From: Paenibacillus sp. S150
GTDB taxonomy: Bacteria; Bacillota; Bacilli; Paenibacillales; Paenibacillaceae
Direction of reading: 5' to 3'
DNA: 64,000 nt
Assembly (NCBI RefSeq): GCF_019352175.1
Contig: NZ_JACBYI010000004.1
Span: 226,366-290,365, forward strand
Part shown: one piece after another, positions 53,339 to 62,622 of the stretch
Position numbering within the stretch: the stretch's first letter is position 1
Layout of the letters: every line of letters starts with the position of its first letter
Translations under genes and position numbers: made by a program
Notes under the pieces: model-generated
Databases searched by the model: none
What the model was told of the DNA's origin: nothing
Seen by the model: the letters and a program-made list of their open reading frames with translations, nothing else

Positions 53339-54181
53339 ATGAACGGCGGATTAATTCGGCTTAGGGAAATGCATGACGCATTAAGTCCCTCTGAACAGAA
53401 GATTGCTGCATATATCCTGCAGAATCCGGATGAGATGATTCATCTTTCTATCGCGGACCTGGCCGCGAAGAGCGGGTCCAGCCAGGCGGCGATCGTAAGG
53501 CTGTGCAAGACGATTGGTTTTAAAGGCTACCAGGACCTGAAGATCAAGGTGGCCGGCGATTTGCAGGGCAGAGATCCGGCAATTATCGGCTATCAGGAAA
53601 TCCGCCCGAATGATACCGTTGCGGCGATCATGCAGAATGTATCCAATAACAACATTCAATCGATCCGGGACACGCTGACGATTCTGGATGAAGCCATGGT
53701 GGAACGGGCTGTGGAGGCCATTGACTGCTCCAAGCGAATCTATTTCTTCGGCGTGGGCGCTTCCAATCTGATTGCCATGGATGCCCAGCAGAAATTTCTG
53801 CGGATCAACAAGACCAGCTTTTCCTTTGCCGACCCGCATGTCCAGCTCACGAGCGCGATAACCGCTACGGAGGAAGATGTGGCTGTATGCATCTCCTACT
53901 CGGGGGAGACCAAGGAAGTCATCCGGGCCGCTTCCATTGTCAAGGAGAATGGCGGCACCGTGATCAGCATCGCCAAGTACGGCAGCTCCACTCTGAGCAA
54001 GAGCGCAGACATTCCGTTATGCACCTCCGCCACTGAAAATGAAATCCGCAGCGGAGCGATGGCTTCCCGGATAACCCAGCTTAATTTGATTGATATTTTA
54101 TATCTTGCCGTCGCAAGCCGGAATTATGAGCAGTCCGTTACTTATCTGGAGAGAAGCAGACAACATATCAAGCGGCTGTAG
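53339..54181 (+). CDS. murR: RpiR/MurR-family transcriptional regulator
   Basis: The 280-residue regulator has an N-terminal RpiR helix-turn-helix (about 5-75, LSPSEQKIAAYILQNPDEMI, then SQAAIVRLCKTIGFKGYQDL) and a C-terminal SIS sugar-phosphate-binding domain (about 125-260: RIYFFGVGASNLIAMDAQQK, CISYSGETKEVIRAA). MurR proteins sense MurNAc-6-phosphate; the SIS domain and neighbours fit that ligand, though it is inferred. I prefer the ATG at 53339, 10 bases after gggggg, to the TTG at 53330. The gene leads the plus-strand arm, and twin operators lie upstream. Confidence 0.92.
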   Translation: MNGGLIRLREMHDALSPSEQKIAAYILQNPDEMIHLSIADLAAKSGSSQAAIVRLCKTIGFKGYQDLKIKVAGDLQGRDPAIIGYQEIRPNDTVAAIMQNVSNNNIQSIRDTLTILDEAMVERAVEAIDCSKRIYFFGVGASNLIAMDAQQKFLRINKTSFSFADPHVQLTSAITATEEDVAVCISYSGETKEVIRAASIVKENGGTVISIAKYGSSTLSKSADIPLCTSATENEIRSGAMASRITQLNLIDILYLAVASRNYEQSVTYLERSRQHIKRL

Positions 54182-54207
54182 CCGGAGAATAAAGGGGAGA
54201 CAGGATA

Positions 54208-55560
54208 ATGAAGAAAAGTTTATGCATAAGTATGGTTCTGGTTATGATGCTGATTAGCGCATGCGGCAATTCAGGCGGCAAAGAGGCGGCGGACAGCCCC
54301 GATGCCAAGGACACCATTACCGTCTGGACTTATCCGGTTCACGGCACCTATGAGGACGAGCTTAAAGGGCTGGTTGCCGATTTCCAGAAAGAACATCCGA
54401 ACATCACCGTGAAGACGGAGGTGCTGTCGTGGGCGGAAGGCCCGAAGAAATTCGATGTCGCCCTGAACGCCGGCAGTCCGCCTGACCTGTATTTCCACAG
54501 TGTGGATGGAACCTATGTCAACACCGGGCTAGCACTTGCGCTGGACCCGTACATGACCGATGAGATCAAGAATGACTACCTGCCGGGAACACTGGAGCTT
54601 GCACAAATCGGCGGCAAACAGTATGGTCTTCCGCTGTATCAGTTCCAATGGGGCTGGGGCGGGAACAAGCGCATCCTTGAAGAAGCGGGCATTGACTGGG
54701 CTGCCATTCAGAAGAACGGCTGGACCTGGTCCGAATTCGAAGCGGCGGCGGCCAAGCTGACCAAGACGCTTGCCGACGGCTCCACGCAATATCCGCTGGT
54801 AACCGACGGAACATCGCTTGACTTCATTGAAATGCTGTCCCGCAATAATAATATGCCGGATGTTCTGGACGAATCGGGTGCTTTCCAGTGGAACGACGAC
54901 CGTATCCTCGGTACGCTGGGCTTCATCAAAGGCCTGCTGGATAAAGGCTATCTGCCCAAAGAGACTGCGGCGATTGCTCCGGCCAAACGCTCCGATATGT
55001 TCTATGCCGGACAAGCGGCCATAATCTCCAAAGCCATTCCTTATTACGATGTGATGATCCAGAACCGCAACAAGGAAATTGACGCCGGTACTGTAAAGGG
55101 CGAGAAAATCGACTTTGTTCTGCTTCCGGTTCCGCATAATGATGATGCTCCGGCAAAAACTACTATGGGTGCGGAAGGCTATATCGCTTTTAAACAGAAG
55201 AACGATAAAGGCGAGCAGCACGCCAAGAATACCTTCCTGGTGCTGGATTACCTGAGCGGCGCCAAAGCCGGCAATTCCTCCAATGAGCTGGTGCTGCCGT
55301 TCGTACGCGAGTCCCAGGCAGAAGAATTCGCAGGCAAAGCGCTGGGCACGGAAGAAACCATCCAGGCATCGGAAATTATGGCCAAGAATATGGCAGTGCC
55401 GGTTACCTTGAAGCTGGATACCGCCATTGCCGCCAAGATGAAGCAATTTAAAGAACAAGTGGTGACCCCGAACATGCAGGCGCTGTATTCGGGAGAGAAA
55501 ACGCCGGAAGCCATCGCAGAGGATTTCAAGAGTAAAGGGAGCCAAATGCTGGGCAATTAG
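54208..55560 (+). CDS. ABC transporter binding lipoprotein, probable MurNAc-saccharide
   Basis: The 450-residue CUT1-type binding protein has a lipobox (MLISACGNS, Cys about residue 17) and standard motifs: TITVWTYPVHGTYEDELKGL, FQKEHPNITVKTEVLSW, and the aromatic-rich QFQWGWGGNKRILEEAGIDW. It should capture the saccharide outside the cell. The substrate is inferred only from the murQ, namZ, nagZ and anmK neighbours. The start follows aaggggaga. A long hairpin separates it from the permease gene. Confidence 0.92.
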   Translation: MKKSLCISMVLVMMLISACGNSGGKEAADSPDAKDTITVWTYPVHGTYEDELKGLVADFQKEHPNITVKTEVLSWAEGPKKFDVALNAGSPPDLYFHSVDGTYVNTGLALALDPYMTDEIKNDYLPGTLELAQIGGKQYGLPLYQFQWGWGGNKRILEEAGIDWAAIQKNGWTWSEFEAAAAKLTKTLADGSTQYPLVTDGTSLDFIEMLSRNNNMPDVLDESGAFQWNDDRILGTLGFIKGLLDKGYLPKETAAIAPAKRSDMFYAGQAAIISKAIPYYDVMIQNRNKEIDAGTVKGEKIDFVLLPVPHNDDAPAKTTMGAEGYIAFKQKNDKGEQHAKNTFLVLDYLSGAKAGNSSNELVLPFVRESQAEEFAGKALGTEETIQASEIMAKNMAVPVTLKLDTAIAAKMKQFKEQVVTPNMQALYSGEKTPEAIAEDFKSKGSQMLGN

Positions 55561-55636
55561 TTCGCACTCAATAAAACTAATCATAACGCGGCTGATTGAT
55601 CCGCAATATAAAGTTTGCAGGCGTACTAGACTTGCA

Positions 55637-55674
55637 GCGGGGGCGTCCTTCGGAATGCGGCGGGGCGCCCCCGC
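55637..55674 (+). other. Intercistronic GC-rich stem-loop
   Basis: gcgggggcg pairs with cgcccccgc over a 20-base loop, between the binding-protein and permease genes; no T-run. It probably stabilises the upstream mRNA so that more binding protein than permease is made. Confidence 0.8.
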
Positions 55675-55696
55675 CAATATGGAGGAGGGAAAAGGG

Positions 55697-56608
55697 ATGA
55701 CAACAATCGCGCCAAAGCGGGTGCGCCGTTCCGCCGGCAGAGTATGGCGTGAATACGGCTGGGCCTACCTGTTTATCCTGGCGCCGGTCCTGCTGTTTCT
55801 GGTGTTTACGCTGTATCCGGTCGTGTCGGCTTTGATCATGAGCTTCCAGCAATACAATATTATGGATTCCGCCTGGATTGGCTTCGACAATTATGAACGT
55901 CTGCTTCAGGATGATACCTTCTGGAAATCGATGCGCAATACCGTTATTTTTACGGTCTGCACGGTCCCCGTCAATATCATCATCACCTTTGTGCTGTCTT
56001 ACCTGATCTATCAAATGAAGACCAGATGGCAGACCTTCTTCAAGGCCACCCTGTATCTGCCGGCAGTCGCTTCAGGCGTAACGATTTCCATCGTGTGGCT
56101 GGCGATTTTTGATCCGACCAATGTCGGGCTGCTGAACCGGTTCCTGGAATGGTTTGGACTGGACCCGGTAATCTGGCTGGGCCAGTCCAAAACCGCATTG
56201 TTCTCGCTGATTCTCATGAACTGGCTGGGCTCGCACGGAGCGGGAATCATTCTGTATCTGGCCTCGATGGGCGGGGTTCCGAAATCGCTGTATGAGGCGG
56301 CCGACATTGACCATGCCAGCGGCTGGACCAAGTTCACCCGCATCACCTGGCCTTTGCTGAAGCCGACCACGCTGTATCTGCTTGTAACGGGAGTCATTAC
56401 ATCCTTCCAGGTGTTTATCTCCGTATATATGATGACCCAGGGCGGACCTAACTTTGCCACAACGACCATTGCTTATCTGATCTACCAGACGGCGTTCCAG
56501 TTCTATGAATTCGGGCTGGCTTCCGCGCAGTCGTTCGTGCTGGCCTTTCTGATTATCCTGGTCTCTGTCATTCAATTTAAATACTTCTCGAGTGACGTCG
56601 AGTATTAG
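55697..56608 (+). CDS. CUT1 sugar ABC transporter permease
   Basis: The 303-residue permease has six transmembrane segments (first: YLFILAPVLLFLVFTLYPVV) and the coupling loop PKSLYEAADIDHASGWTKFT, typical of MalF/UgpA-type subunits. The start at 55697 is set by ggaggaggg; an in-frame ATG at 55655 is less likely because it lies inside the intercistronic hairpin. It pairs with the next gene. Confidence 0.95.
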   Translation: MTTIAPKRVRRSAGRVWREYGWAYLFILAPVLLFLVFTLYPVVSALIMSFQQYNIMDSAWIGFDNYERLLQDDTFWKSMRNTVIFTVCTVPVNIIITFVLSYLIYQMKTRWQTFFKATLYLPAVASGVTISIVWLAIFDPTNVGLLNRFLEWFGLDPVIWLGQSKTALFSLILMNWLGSHGAGIILYLASMGGVPKSLYEAADIDHASGWTKFTRITWPLLKPTTLYLLVTGVITSFQVFISVYMMTQGGPNFATTTIAYLIYQTAFQFYEFGLASAQSFVLAFLIILVSVIQFKYFSSDVEY

Positions 56609-56629
56609 GGCGGAAGGAGCGAACCTGTT

Positions 56630-57463
56630 ATGAAAACCAGATCCAAGACCATTTTTCTGCTGATCGCGGCCGCGTGCCTTATTGTGTGGAGCATTGTCAC
56701 GATTATTCCGCTGTACTGGATGCTAGTCGGCTCTGTGCAGGACTCGGCGGCAACTGCCAGCTTCCGTCCCAGCATGCTTCCGGAGGCCTTCTCGCTTGCG
56801 CCGTATGAACGCTTTTTTGCCAAAACCGCGGCCTGGCGCTGGCTGCTCAACTCTCTGTTCATTTCCTCGGTGCTGACGGTTACCAATGTCTTTTTTGCTT
56901 CCCTTGCGGGCTATGCATTTGCGAAATTGAAATTTCCCGGAAGCAATGCGATTTTCTGGGTGCTGCTCAGCACGATGATGATCCCGGCCCAGGTCACGCT
57001 GATTCCGCTCTATATTCTGATTGTCAATGTGTTCAATCTCGGCGACAGCTATACCGCGATTATTCTGCCTACGGCCATTACGGTCGGCAACATCTTTTTA
57101 ATGAAGCAATACATGTCTTCGCTTCCGACCTCGCTGATACATGCGGCGCGGATTGATGCCTGCAGCGAATTCGGGATCTTCCGGAAGGTCATTCTTCCGC
57201 TGGCGAAGCCGGGGCTTGCCGTTCTGGCAATCTTCACTTTTGTTGCTTCCTGGAACGAATTCTTCTGGCCGTTTCTGATTACCAACTCGACGGAAATGCG
57301 GACCATTCAGGTCGGGCTGGCCTCCTTCGTATTTGCGGAATCGACAGATTTCGGAGCGATCATGGCGGGGGCGAGCGTGGGGGCTCTGCCGATGCTGATT
57401 CTGTTCTTCTCCCTGCAGCGGTACTTCCTGCAAGGCATTACCATCGGAGCCGTCAAAGGCTGA
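56630..57463 (+). CDS. CUT1 sugar ABC transporter permease
   Basis: The 277-residue MalG/UgpE-type permease shows six segments, AGYAFAKLKFPGSNAIFWVL, the coupling loop PTSLIHAARIDACSEFGIFR and the end LQRYFLQGITIGAVKG. It starts 22 bases after the previous stop behind cggaagga and is followed 33 bases later by the ATPase gene. Confidence 0.95.
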   Translation: MKTRSKTIFLLIAAACLIVWSIVTIIPLYWMLVGSVQDSAATASFRPSMLPEAFSLAPYERFFAKTAAWRWLLNSLFISSVLTVTNVFFASLAGYAFAKLKFPGSNAIFWVLLSTMMIPAQVTLIPLYILIVNVFNLGDSYTAIILPTAITVGNIFLMKQYMSSLPTSLIHAARIDACSEFGIFRKVILPLAKPGLAVLAIFTFVASWNEFFWPFLITNSTEMRTIQVGLASFVFAESTDFGAIMAGASVGALPMLILFFSLQRYFLQGITIGAVKG

Positions 57464-57496
57464 GTCAATATTCAAATGAAATGGAGGGGAAGCGCA

Positions 57497-58603
57497 ATGG
57501 CACGAGTTGAATTCCGCAATGTGCGCAAGCAATTTGACGATCAGAACAAGCAGACCTTTACGGCGGTGGCGGGTTCGGATTTTGTGATTAATGATAAAGA
57601 ATTCGTTGTGTTCGTCGGACCCTCGGGCTGCGGCAAAACCACCTCGCTGCGGATGATCGCAGGGCTGGAGCAGCAGACCAGCGGCGATATTGTGATCGGC
57701 GAACGCATCGTCAACAATCTTCATCCCAAGGACCGTGATATCGCAATGGTGTTTCAGGATTACGCGCTGTATCCGCATATGACAATCCGCGAGAATTTAT
57801 CCTTTGGCCTGAAGAATCTGAAGAAGCCGAAGGCTTATATTGAACAAAAGGTCCAGGAGGCCGCGGCGATTCTCGGACTTGAGGACATGCTGGAGCGCAA
57901 GCCGCGCGAGCTGTCCGGGGGCCAGCGCCAGCGGGTGGCACTCGGCCGGGCGATTGTGCGGGATCCGCAGGTATTCCTCTTCGACGAGCCGCTGTCTAAT
58001 CTGGACGCCAAGCTCCGCATTCAAATGCGGGTGGAGCTGGGTGAGCTGCACAAGCGCCTCGGCGCCACCATTGTCTATGTTACCCATGACCAGGTGGAGG
58101 CGATGACCCTCGGCGAACGGATTGTGGTCATGAATAAAGGGGTCATCCAGCAGGTGGCTTCTCCGGCAGAGCTGTATGCCAATCCCCGGAATATGTTCGT
58201 GGCCGGCTTTATCGGCTCCCCGGCGATGAATTTCATCGATGCCCGGGTGGACCGGGACCGCATCGTGATTGACGGTGCCGAGTTTGTCCTCTCCCGTGAA
58301 GCGGCGGAGGGTCTGCGGAGCTACAATGGCCGCGGGATTATCCTTGGCGTCCGTCCGGAGCATATCTATGGCGAAGACTTCGCGCCGGGTGTGTCGGCGG
58401 AGCACCGGATGCAGGCGCATATCAAGGTTGTCGAGCATCTGGGCTCGGAGAACCTGGTCTATTTTAAAATAGGCGGCAGAACCGTTACCGCAAAGGTCCA
58501 TCCGGAGACCAAGGCGTACAGCAATCTCGATAAGCAGTTTATCTTCGATCTGAGCAAGGCGCGTTATTTCGATCCGGCGACGGAAGAGAGAATCGTCTGG
58601 TAA
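57497..58603 (+). CDS. ABC transporter ATP-binding protein (UgpC/MsmK type)
   Basis: The 368-residue ATPase has Walker A GPSGCGKTTSLRMIAG (about 40-55), Q-loop VFQDYALYPHM, signature LSGGQRQRVALGRAIV, Walker B FLFDEPLSNLDAKLR and switch His in VTHDQVEAMTLGERI, followed by an OB-type C-terminal regulatory domain (about 240-368). A dedicated ATPase inside a Firmicutes CUT1 cluster is less common than sharing a central MsmX; this one may also serve the LplABC-type system upstream, which lacks its own. The ATG follows ggagggg. Confidence 0.95.
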   Translation: MARVEFRNVRKQFDDQNKQTFTAVAGSDFVINDKEFVVFVGPSGCGKTTSLRMIAGLEQQTSGDIVIGERIVNNLHPKDRDIAMVFQDYALYPHMTIRENLSFGLKNLKKPKAYIEQKVQEAAAILGLEDMLERKPRELSGGQRQRVALGRAIVRDPQVFLFDEPLSNLDAKLRIQMRVELGELHKRLGATIVYVTHDQVEAMTLGERIVVMNKGVIQQVASPAELYANPRNMFVAGFIGSPAMNFIDARVDRDRIVIDGAEFVLSREAAEGLRSYNGRGIILGVRPEHIYGEDFAPGVSAEHRMQAHIKVVEHLGSENLVYFKIGGRTVTAKVHPETKAYSNLDKQFIFDLSKARYFDPATEERIVW

Positions 58604-58639
58604 AAATAACGGATTAAATCAAAGAAGGGGAGACCAGTC

Positions 58640-59341
58640 ATGCGGAAACTGAATCAGGTATTGGTCAGTACGGGAGCGGAGTCATTCCGGGAGATTGTAC
58701 CACTAACGCTGCTTAGTCTGGCCAGCTCGGCCATGCTGGTGCCGGTGGTGATTTTTACGCCATTGGCGCTGTCGTTTATCCTTATTCCGCTTCTATATAT
58801 GCCTTTGTTTTTTGGGGCATTCTATGCGTACCACCGCAGAACGGAAGGAAAGAAGCTGTCGGTCCGGGAAATGCTGGCGGGAGCCCGCAAGGGCTTTGTC
58901 CCGGCCGTAGTGTCCGGCCTGTTCTGCTCCCTGCTCGTCCTTATTTTAGGGTCCACCTGGTGGTTCTACGGCGGCCGGGACGGAGCGGTGAATTGGACGA
59001 TAGCCATTTTCCAGACGTATTTTGTGGCTATGGCTTTTGTCTCCCAATTCTATACGCTGCAGCTGGTGCTGCAGAACAAGCTGGGCATCTTCAAGGCCAT
59101 GGGGGAGAGCGTCAAGCTCTTTCTCCGCTATCCTGCCTATACCATCGGAGCCTTCTTTCAAGCGCTGGTAGTGGGTGTAATGCTCCTGGTTACAGTGGTG
59201 GGGTTTGCCGCGCTGTTCAATGGCCTGCTTGCGGTCTATCTGCATAAGTCGGCCAATAATGTGCTTCATCCGGATGAGGCTGCCGAAGCTGAGGGCGTTC
59301 CCGAGACGAGCCCGGCCTATGCGGAAGGCAGGCTGATATGA
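58640..59341 (+). CDS. YesL-like (DUF624) membrane protein
   Basis: The 233-residue protein has five or six membrane segments (FTPLALSFILIPLLYMPLFF, GLFCSLLVLILGSTWWFYGG, FFQALVVGVMLLVTVVGFAA) and the LGIFKAMGESVKLFLRYP coupling-like helix seen in YesL/DUF624 proteins, which are usual companions of sugar ABC transporters. The precise role is unknown, possibly a transport accessory. The ATG follows agaagggga. Its stop overlaps the namZ start as ATGA. Confidence 0.75.
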   Translation: MRKLNQVLVSTGAESFREIVPLTLLSLASSAMLVPVVIFTPLALSFILIPLLYMPLFFGAFYAYHRRTEGKKLSVREMLAGARKGFVPAVVSGLFCSLLVLILGSTWWFYGGRDGAVNWTIAIFQTYFVAMAFVSQFYTLQLVLQNKLGIFKAMGESVKLFLRYPAYTIGAFFQALVVGVMLLVTVVGFAALFNGLLAVYLHKSANNVLHPDEAAEAEGVPETSPAYAEGRLI

Positions 59342-60585
59342 CCGGGAGGGCAGGCGGCGGAGCAGACCGGAGTTCCGGGGACGGGCAGTGTATACCCGGA
59401 AGCGCGGCTCCGGTTAAGGGGGCTGTCCGCAGCGGAGCGGACCGGCTTGCCGCAGGTCTTTCCCATCCCCTGCTGGAGGGGCGGCGGATCGGGCTGGTGA
59501 CCAACCCGACGGGAATCACGGCGGACTTCCGTTCTACCGTGGAGGTTTGCCGCGGGCTTGCCGTCTCCAGGCTTACCGCTCTTTTTGCCTGTGAACACGG
59601 TATATACGGCCAGCATCAGGCGGGAGTAAGGTTCGGGGATGAAATCGACCCTGTGCTGGGCATTCCCGTCTATAGTCTGTACGGAGAGCATAAAAAGCCG
59701 GATTCTGATATGCTGGCTGATTTGGACACAATTGTTTTTGATATTCAGGATTTGGGGATACGCTTTTATACTTATCTATCGACACTTATGTATGTCATGG
59801 AAGCCTGTGCGGAGAATGGCAAAAGCCTGCTGGTGCTGGACCGTCCTGCTCCGCTTGGCGGCGCTGGCTGTGAAGGCGGGATTTTGCAGGAAGGGTATCA
59901 GTCCATGGTCGGTGCCTGGCAGATGCCAATCCGTACCGGAATGACGGTCGGCGAATTTGCGCGGATGGCTAATGACAGAAAGGCACTTCACTGTGACCTG
60001 GATGTGGTTCCGCTTGCGGGCTGGAGCCGGGAGATGGAATTTACCGATACGGGTCTGCCCTGGATGCTGCCTTCGCCCAACATACCGACTCTGGAGACGG
60101 TGCGGGTATATGGCGGCACTTGTTTTTTTGAAGGGACCAATCTGTCCGAAGGGCGCGGGACGACGATCCCGTTCCAGTGGCTTGGAGCACCTTGGCTGGA
60201 GGTTGACCGCCTTGCTGAAGCGGTGCGGAAGCATGGGCTTCCGGGTGTGCATTTTCATCCCCAGTATGCAGCTCCGGCGTTCTCGAAGCATCAGGGCGAG
60301 CTATGCGGCGGGGTGCGCCTATTCGTGACGGACCCGCAGAGGTATGAGCCGGTCCGTACAGGACTTACTCTGCTGCATGAGGTAAGCGCGCTGTATCCCG
60401 GGCAGTTTGAGTGGCTGGCTCCCCCGGAGGGCAGGACGAGATATTTCATTGATTTGCTTACTGGCGGAGAGAAGGTCCGCCGCCTCATCGGCACAGTGGA
60501 AGGCTTGCGGGAAATCGCTGAGGAATGGCGCCTTGACAGCGCGAGGTGGCTGGCGATGCGCCGGCCTTATCTTTTGTATTCCTAG
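59338..60585 (+). CDS. namZ: Exo-beta-N-acetylmuramidase NamZ (DUF1343)
   Basis: The 415-residue protein is collinear with the DUF1343/NamZ family, which removes MurNAc from the non-reducing end of peptidoglycan chains: RIGLVTNPTGITADFRSTVE, FACEHGIYGQHQAGVRFGDE, DTIVFDIQDLGIRFYTYLST and YGGTCFFEGTNLSEGRGTTI. Bacillus subtilis NamZ (YbbC) is secreted, whereas this protein has no signal peptide: about 30 Gly/Ser/Arg-rich residues precede the first family motif. I infer cytoplasmic action on imported saccharide. It is translationally coupled to the YesL-like gene. Confidence 0.9.
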   Translation: MTGRAGGGADRSSGDGQCIPGSAAPVKGAVRSGADRLAAGLSHPLLEGRRIGLVTNPTGITADFRSTVEVCRGLAVSRLTALFACEHGIYGQHQAGVRFGDEIDPVLGIPVYSLYGEHKKPDSDMLADLDTIVFDIQDLGIRFYTYLSTLMYVMEACAENGKSLLVLDRPAPLGGAGCEGGILQEGYQSMVGAWQMPIRTGMTVGEFARMANDRKALHCDLDVVPLAGWSREMEFTDTGLPWMLPSPNIPTLETVRVYGGTCFFEGTNLSEGRGTTIPFQWLGAPWLEVDRLAEAVRKHGLPGVHFHPQYAAPAFSKHQGELCGGVRLFVTDPQRYEPVRTGLTLLHEVSALYPGQFEWLAPPEGRTRYFIDLLTGGEKVRRLIGTVEGLREIAEEWRLDSARWLAMRRPYLLYS

Positions 60586-60720
60586 CCCGCGACATTTGGA
60601 CAGACGCGCAAATACAGCGGATTTATCAAGCCTGAAACGGCGGATGGAAACCCCTAACCTGCCGTAGGAAACGACAAAATCACCACACTTTTAGACAAAC
60701 TGAATTAAGGGGGCGCAGTG

Positions 60721-62622
60721 ATGGCAATCTTTTGGAGCGAAGTGGCAAGGCGGGAATCCGTACTTGATGCGGCGGTTGCCGCAATGAGTCTGAACGACAA
60801 AATCGGCCAGATGCTGATGTGCGGCTTTGAAGGAACCGCTGTCACGGATGAAGTGCATAGGCTTGTGGCGGACAGGGGGATCGGCGGCGTGATTTATTTT
60901 GCCCGCAATGTGGAGTCCCCGGAGCAGCTTGCCTTGCTGACTGCGGATCTGCAGAAAGCGGCAGCGGAAGGGGGCAAGGCTCCCCTATGGGTTTCCATTG
61001 ACCAGGAAGGGGGGATGGTTGCCCGGATTACGGAAGGCATAGCCCTTATGCCTGGCGGGATGGCCATATTCGCTGCCGGATCACTGGAGGACGCCTATGA
61101 GGCGGCGCTCATCAGCGGACGCGAACTGGCCGCGCTTGGCATTAATTTGAACTATGCCCCTGTGCTGGATATCAACAACAACCCGCAGAACCCTGTGATT
61201 GGGGTGCGTTCCTTCGGAGAGTCGCCGGAGGGGGCAGCCGATTACGGCGCGGCGGTGATCCGCGGGTTTCAGGAGGCGGGCGTTGCCGCTACCGCGAAGC
61301 ATTTTCCGGGTCATGGCGACACTAACGTCGACTCCCATCTCGATCTTCCGACGATCCGCCATAGCCGGGAGCGGATGGATGAGGTGGAGCTGGTTCCGTT
61401 CCGCAGAGCTATAGCCGAGGGAGTAGACGCCATGATGTCGGCGCATATTTACTTTCCGGCGCTTGAGCGCGGGAAGCTGCCGGTTACCCTGTCGAAGACG
61501 GTGCTGACCGGACTGCTGCGCGAAGAGCTGGGTTATCAGGGAATCATCATGACCGATTGCATGGAGATGAACGCTATTGCTGAGCATTACGGAACGGTGG
61601 AGGCATCGGTGCTGGCTGTTGAAGCGGGCGCGGATATCGTTCTGGTGAGCCACCGTGCCGACCGCCAGCTCGCTGCGGTTGAGGCGATCCGCAGCGCAGT
61701 GGAGGCCGGCCGCATCAGTGAAGCGCGTATTGATGAATCCGTCCGGCGGCTGCTGGCGCTGAAGGTGAAGCGGGGAGTGATTGCCGCAGGGCCGGAGGCT
61801 GCGAGCAGGGATGATAATGCTGGTGGCTTCATTCGAACGGCCATCAATTCCACCAGCGGTGATACTGCTGCGGATGAACCGGCTGCAGGAGTCATTGCCG
61901 GTATTGTAACCGGAGACAGTACTGGAGTTGCTGCTAGTGCAGGGGAAGATGAAGGTGCGGGAGTTGCTGCCGGTGCAACAAGTGCTGAAGCGACAGGAGT
62001 GGGTCCTTCGGCTTCAGGCTACCCGGTGTTTGGCGGGAGGCTTGATGCGCTTGGATCTGCGGCGCATCTTGGGGTGGCACGGCGTATCAGCGAAGGCAGT
62101 ATAACCCTGGTGCGCAATAACGGATCTATCCTTCCGTTGAAGAAGTCGGTAAGGACGCTGGTAATTACGGCAGCCCCCGTAGTGGCAACGCTGGCGGATG
62201 AATCGTTTGCCGCAGCCCCCGGGCTGGGTGCCATGCTCGCAAGACACGGGCTGGACAGCATTGACCGTGTGGTTCCTGCTGCTGAAATCGGGGCCTATGC
62301 GGCAGAGCTGCTGGAGGAAGCCCGGGCAGAAGGAGTCGGACAGATTGCAGTCGGCACGTACAATGCCCAGTTTCATGGCGGGCAGATTGAACTGGTGGAG
62401 TCTCTGCTTGCCCTTGGGAAGCCGCTGGTGGTTGTGGCTCTGCGTAATCCATATGATCTGCTGGTTATGCCGGATGTACAGGCATACGCCGCTGCTTATG
62501 AGAGCCGCCCGCTTGCGCTGGAGAGCGCGGCCAAAGCTCTGCTTGGGCAAATTCCGTTCAAGGGCAAATTGCCCGTGTCGCTTGGCGAGGAATATCCAGC
62601 CGGCTGGGGGATGACGTTATGA
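60721..62622 (+). CDS. nagZ: GH3 beta-N-acetylglucosaminidase NagZ
   Basis: The 633-residue GH3 enzyme releases GlcNAc from GlcNAc-MurNAc units. The catalytic barrel (about 10-350) has KHFPGHGDTNVDSHLDLP (His/Asp dyad loop of NagZ) and TDCMEMNAI with the nucleophile Asp. A Gly/Ala/Thr-rich stretch (about 357-440, ASRDDNAGGF to GPSASGYPVF) of low complexity interrupts the link to the C-terminal domain, which shows ISEGSITLVRNNGSILPLKK. No signal peptide, so cytoplasmic. Start: ATG at 60721 (a GTG at 60718 is in frame) behind aaggggg. It overlaps anmK by four bases. Confidence 0.92.
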   Translation: MAIFWSEVARRESVLDAAVAAMSLNDKIGQMLMCGFEGTAVTDEVHRLVADRGIGGVIYFARNVESPEQLALLTADLQKAAAEGGKAPLWVSIDQEGGMVARITEGIALMPGGMAIFAAGSLEDAYEAALISGRELAALGINLNYAPVLDINNNPQNPVIGVRSFGESPEGAADYGAAVIRGFQEAGVAATAKHFPGHGDTNVDSHLDLPTIRHSRERMDEVELVPFRRAIAEGVDAMMSAHIYFPALERGKLPVTLSKTVLTGLLREELGYQGIIMTDCMEMNAIAEHYGTVEASVLAVEAGADIVLVSHRADRQLAAVEAIRSAVEAGRISEARIDESVRRLLALKVKRGVIAAGPEAASRDDNAGGFIRTAINSTSGDTAADEPAAGVIAGIVTGDSTGVAASAGEDEGAGVAAGATSAEATGVGPSASGYPVFGGRLDALGSAAHLGVARRISEGSITLVRNNGSILPLKKSVRTLVITAAPVVATLADESFAAAPGLGAMLARHGLDSIDRVVPAAEIGAYAAELLEEARAEGVGQIAVGTYNAQFHGGQIELVESLLALGKPLVVVALRNPYDLLVMPDVQAYAAAYESRPLALESAAKALLGQIPFKGKLPVSLGEEYPAGWGMTL

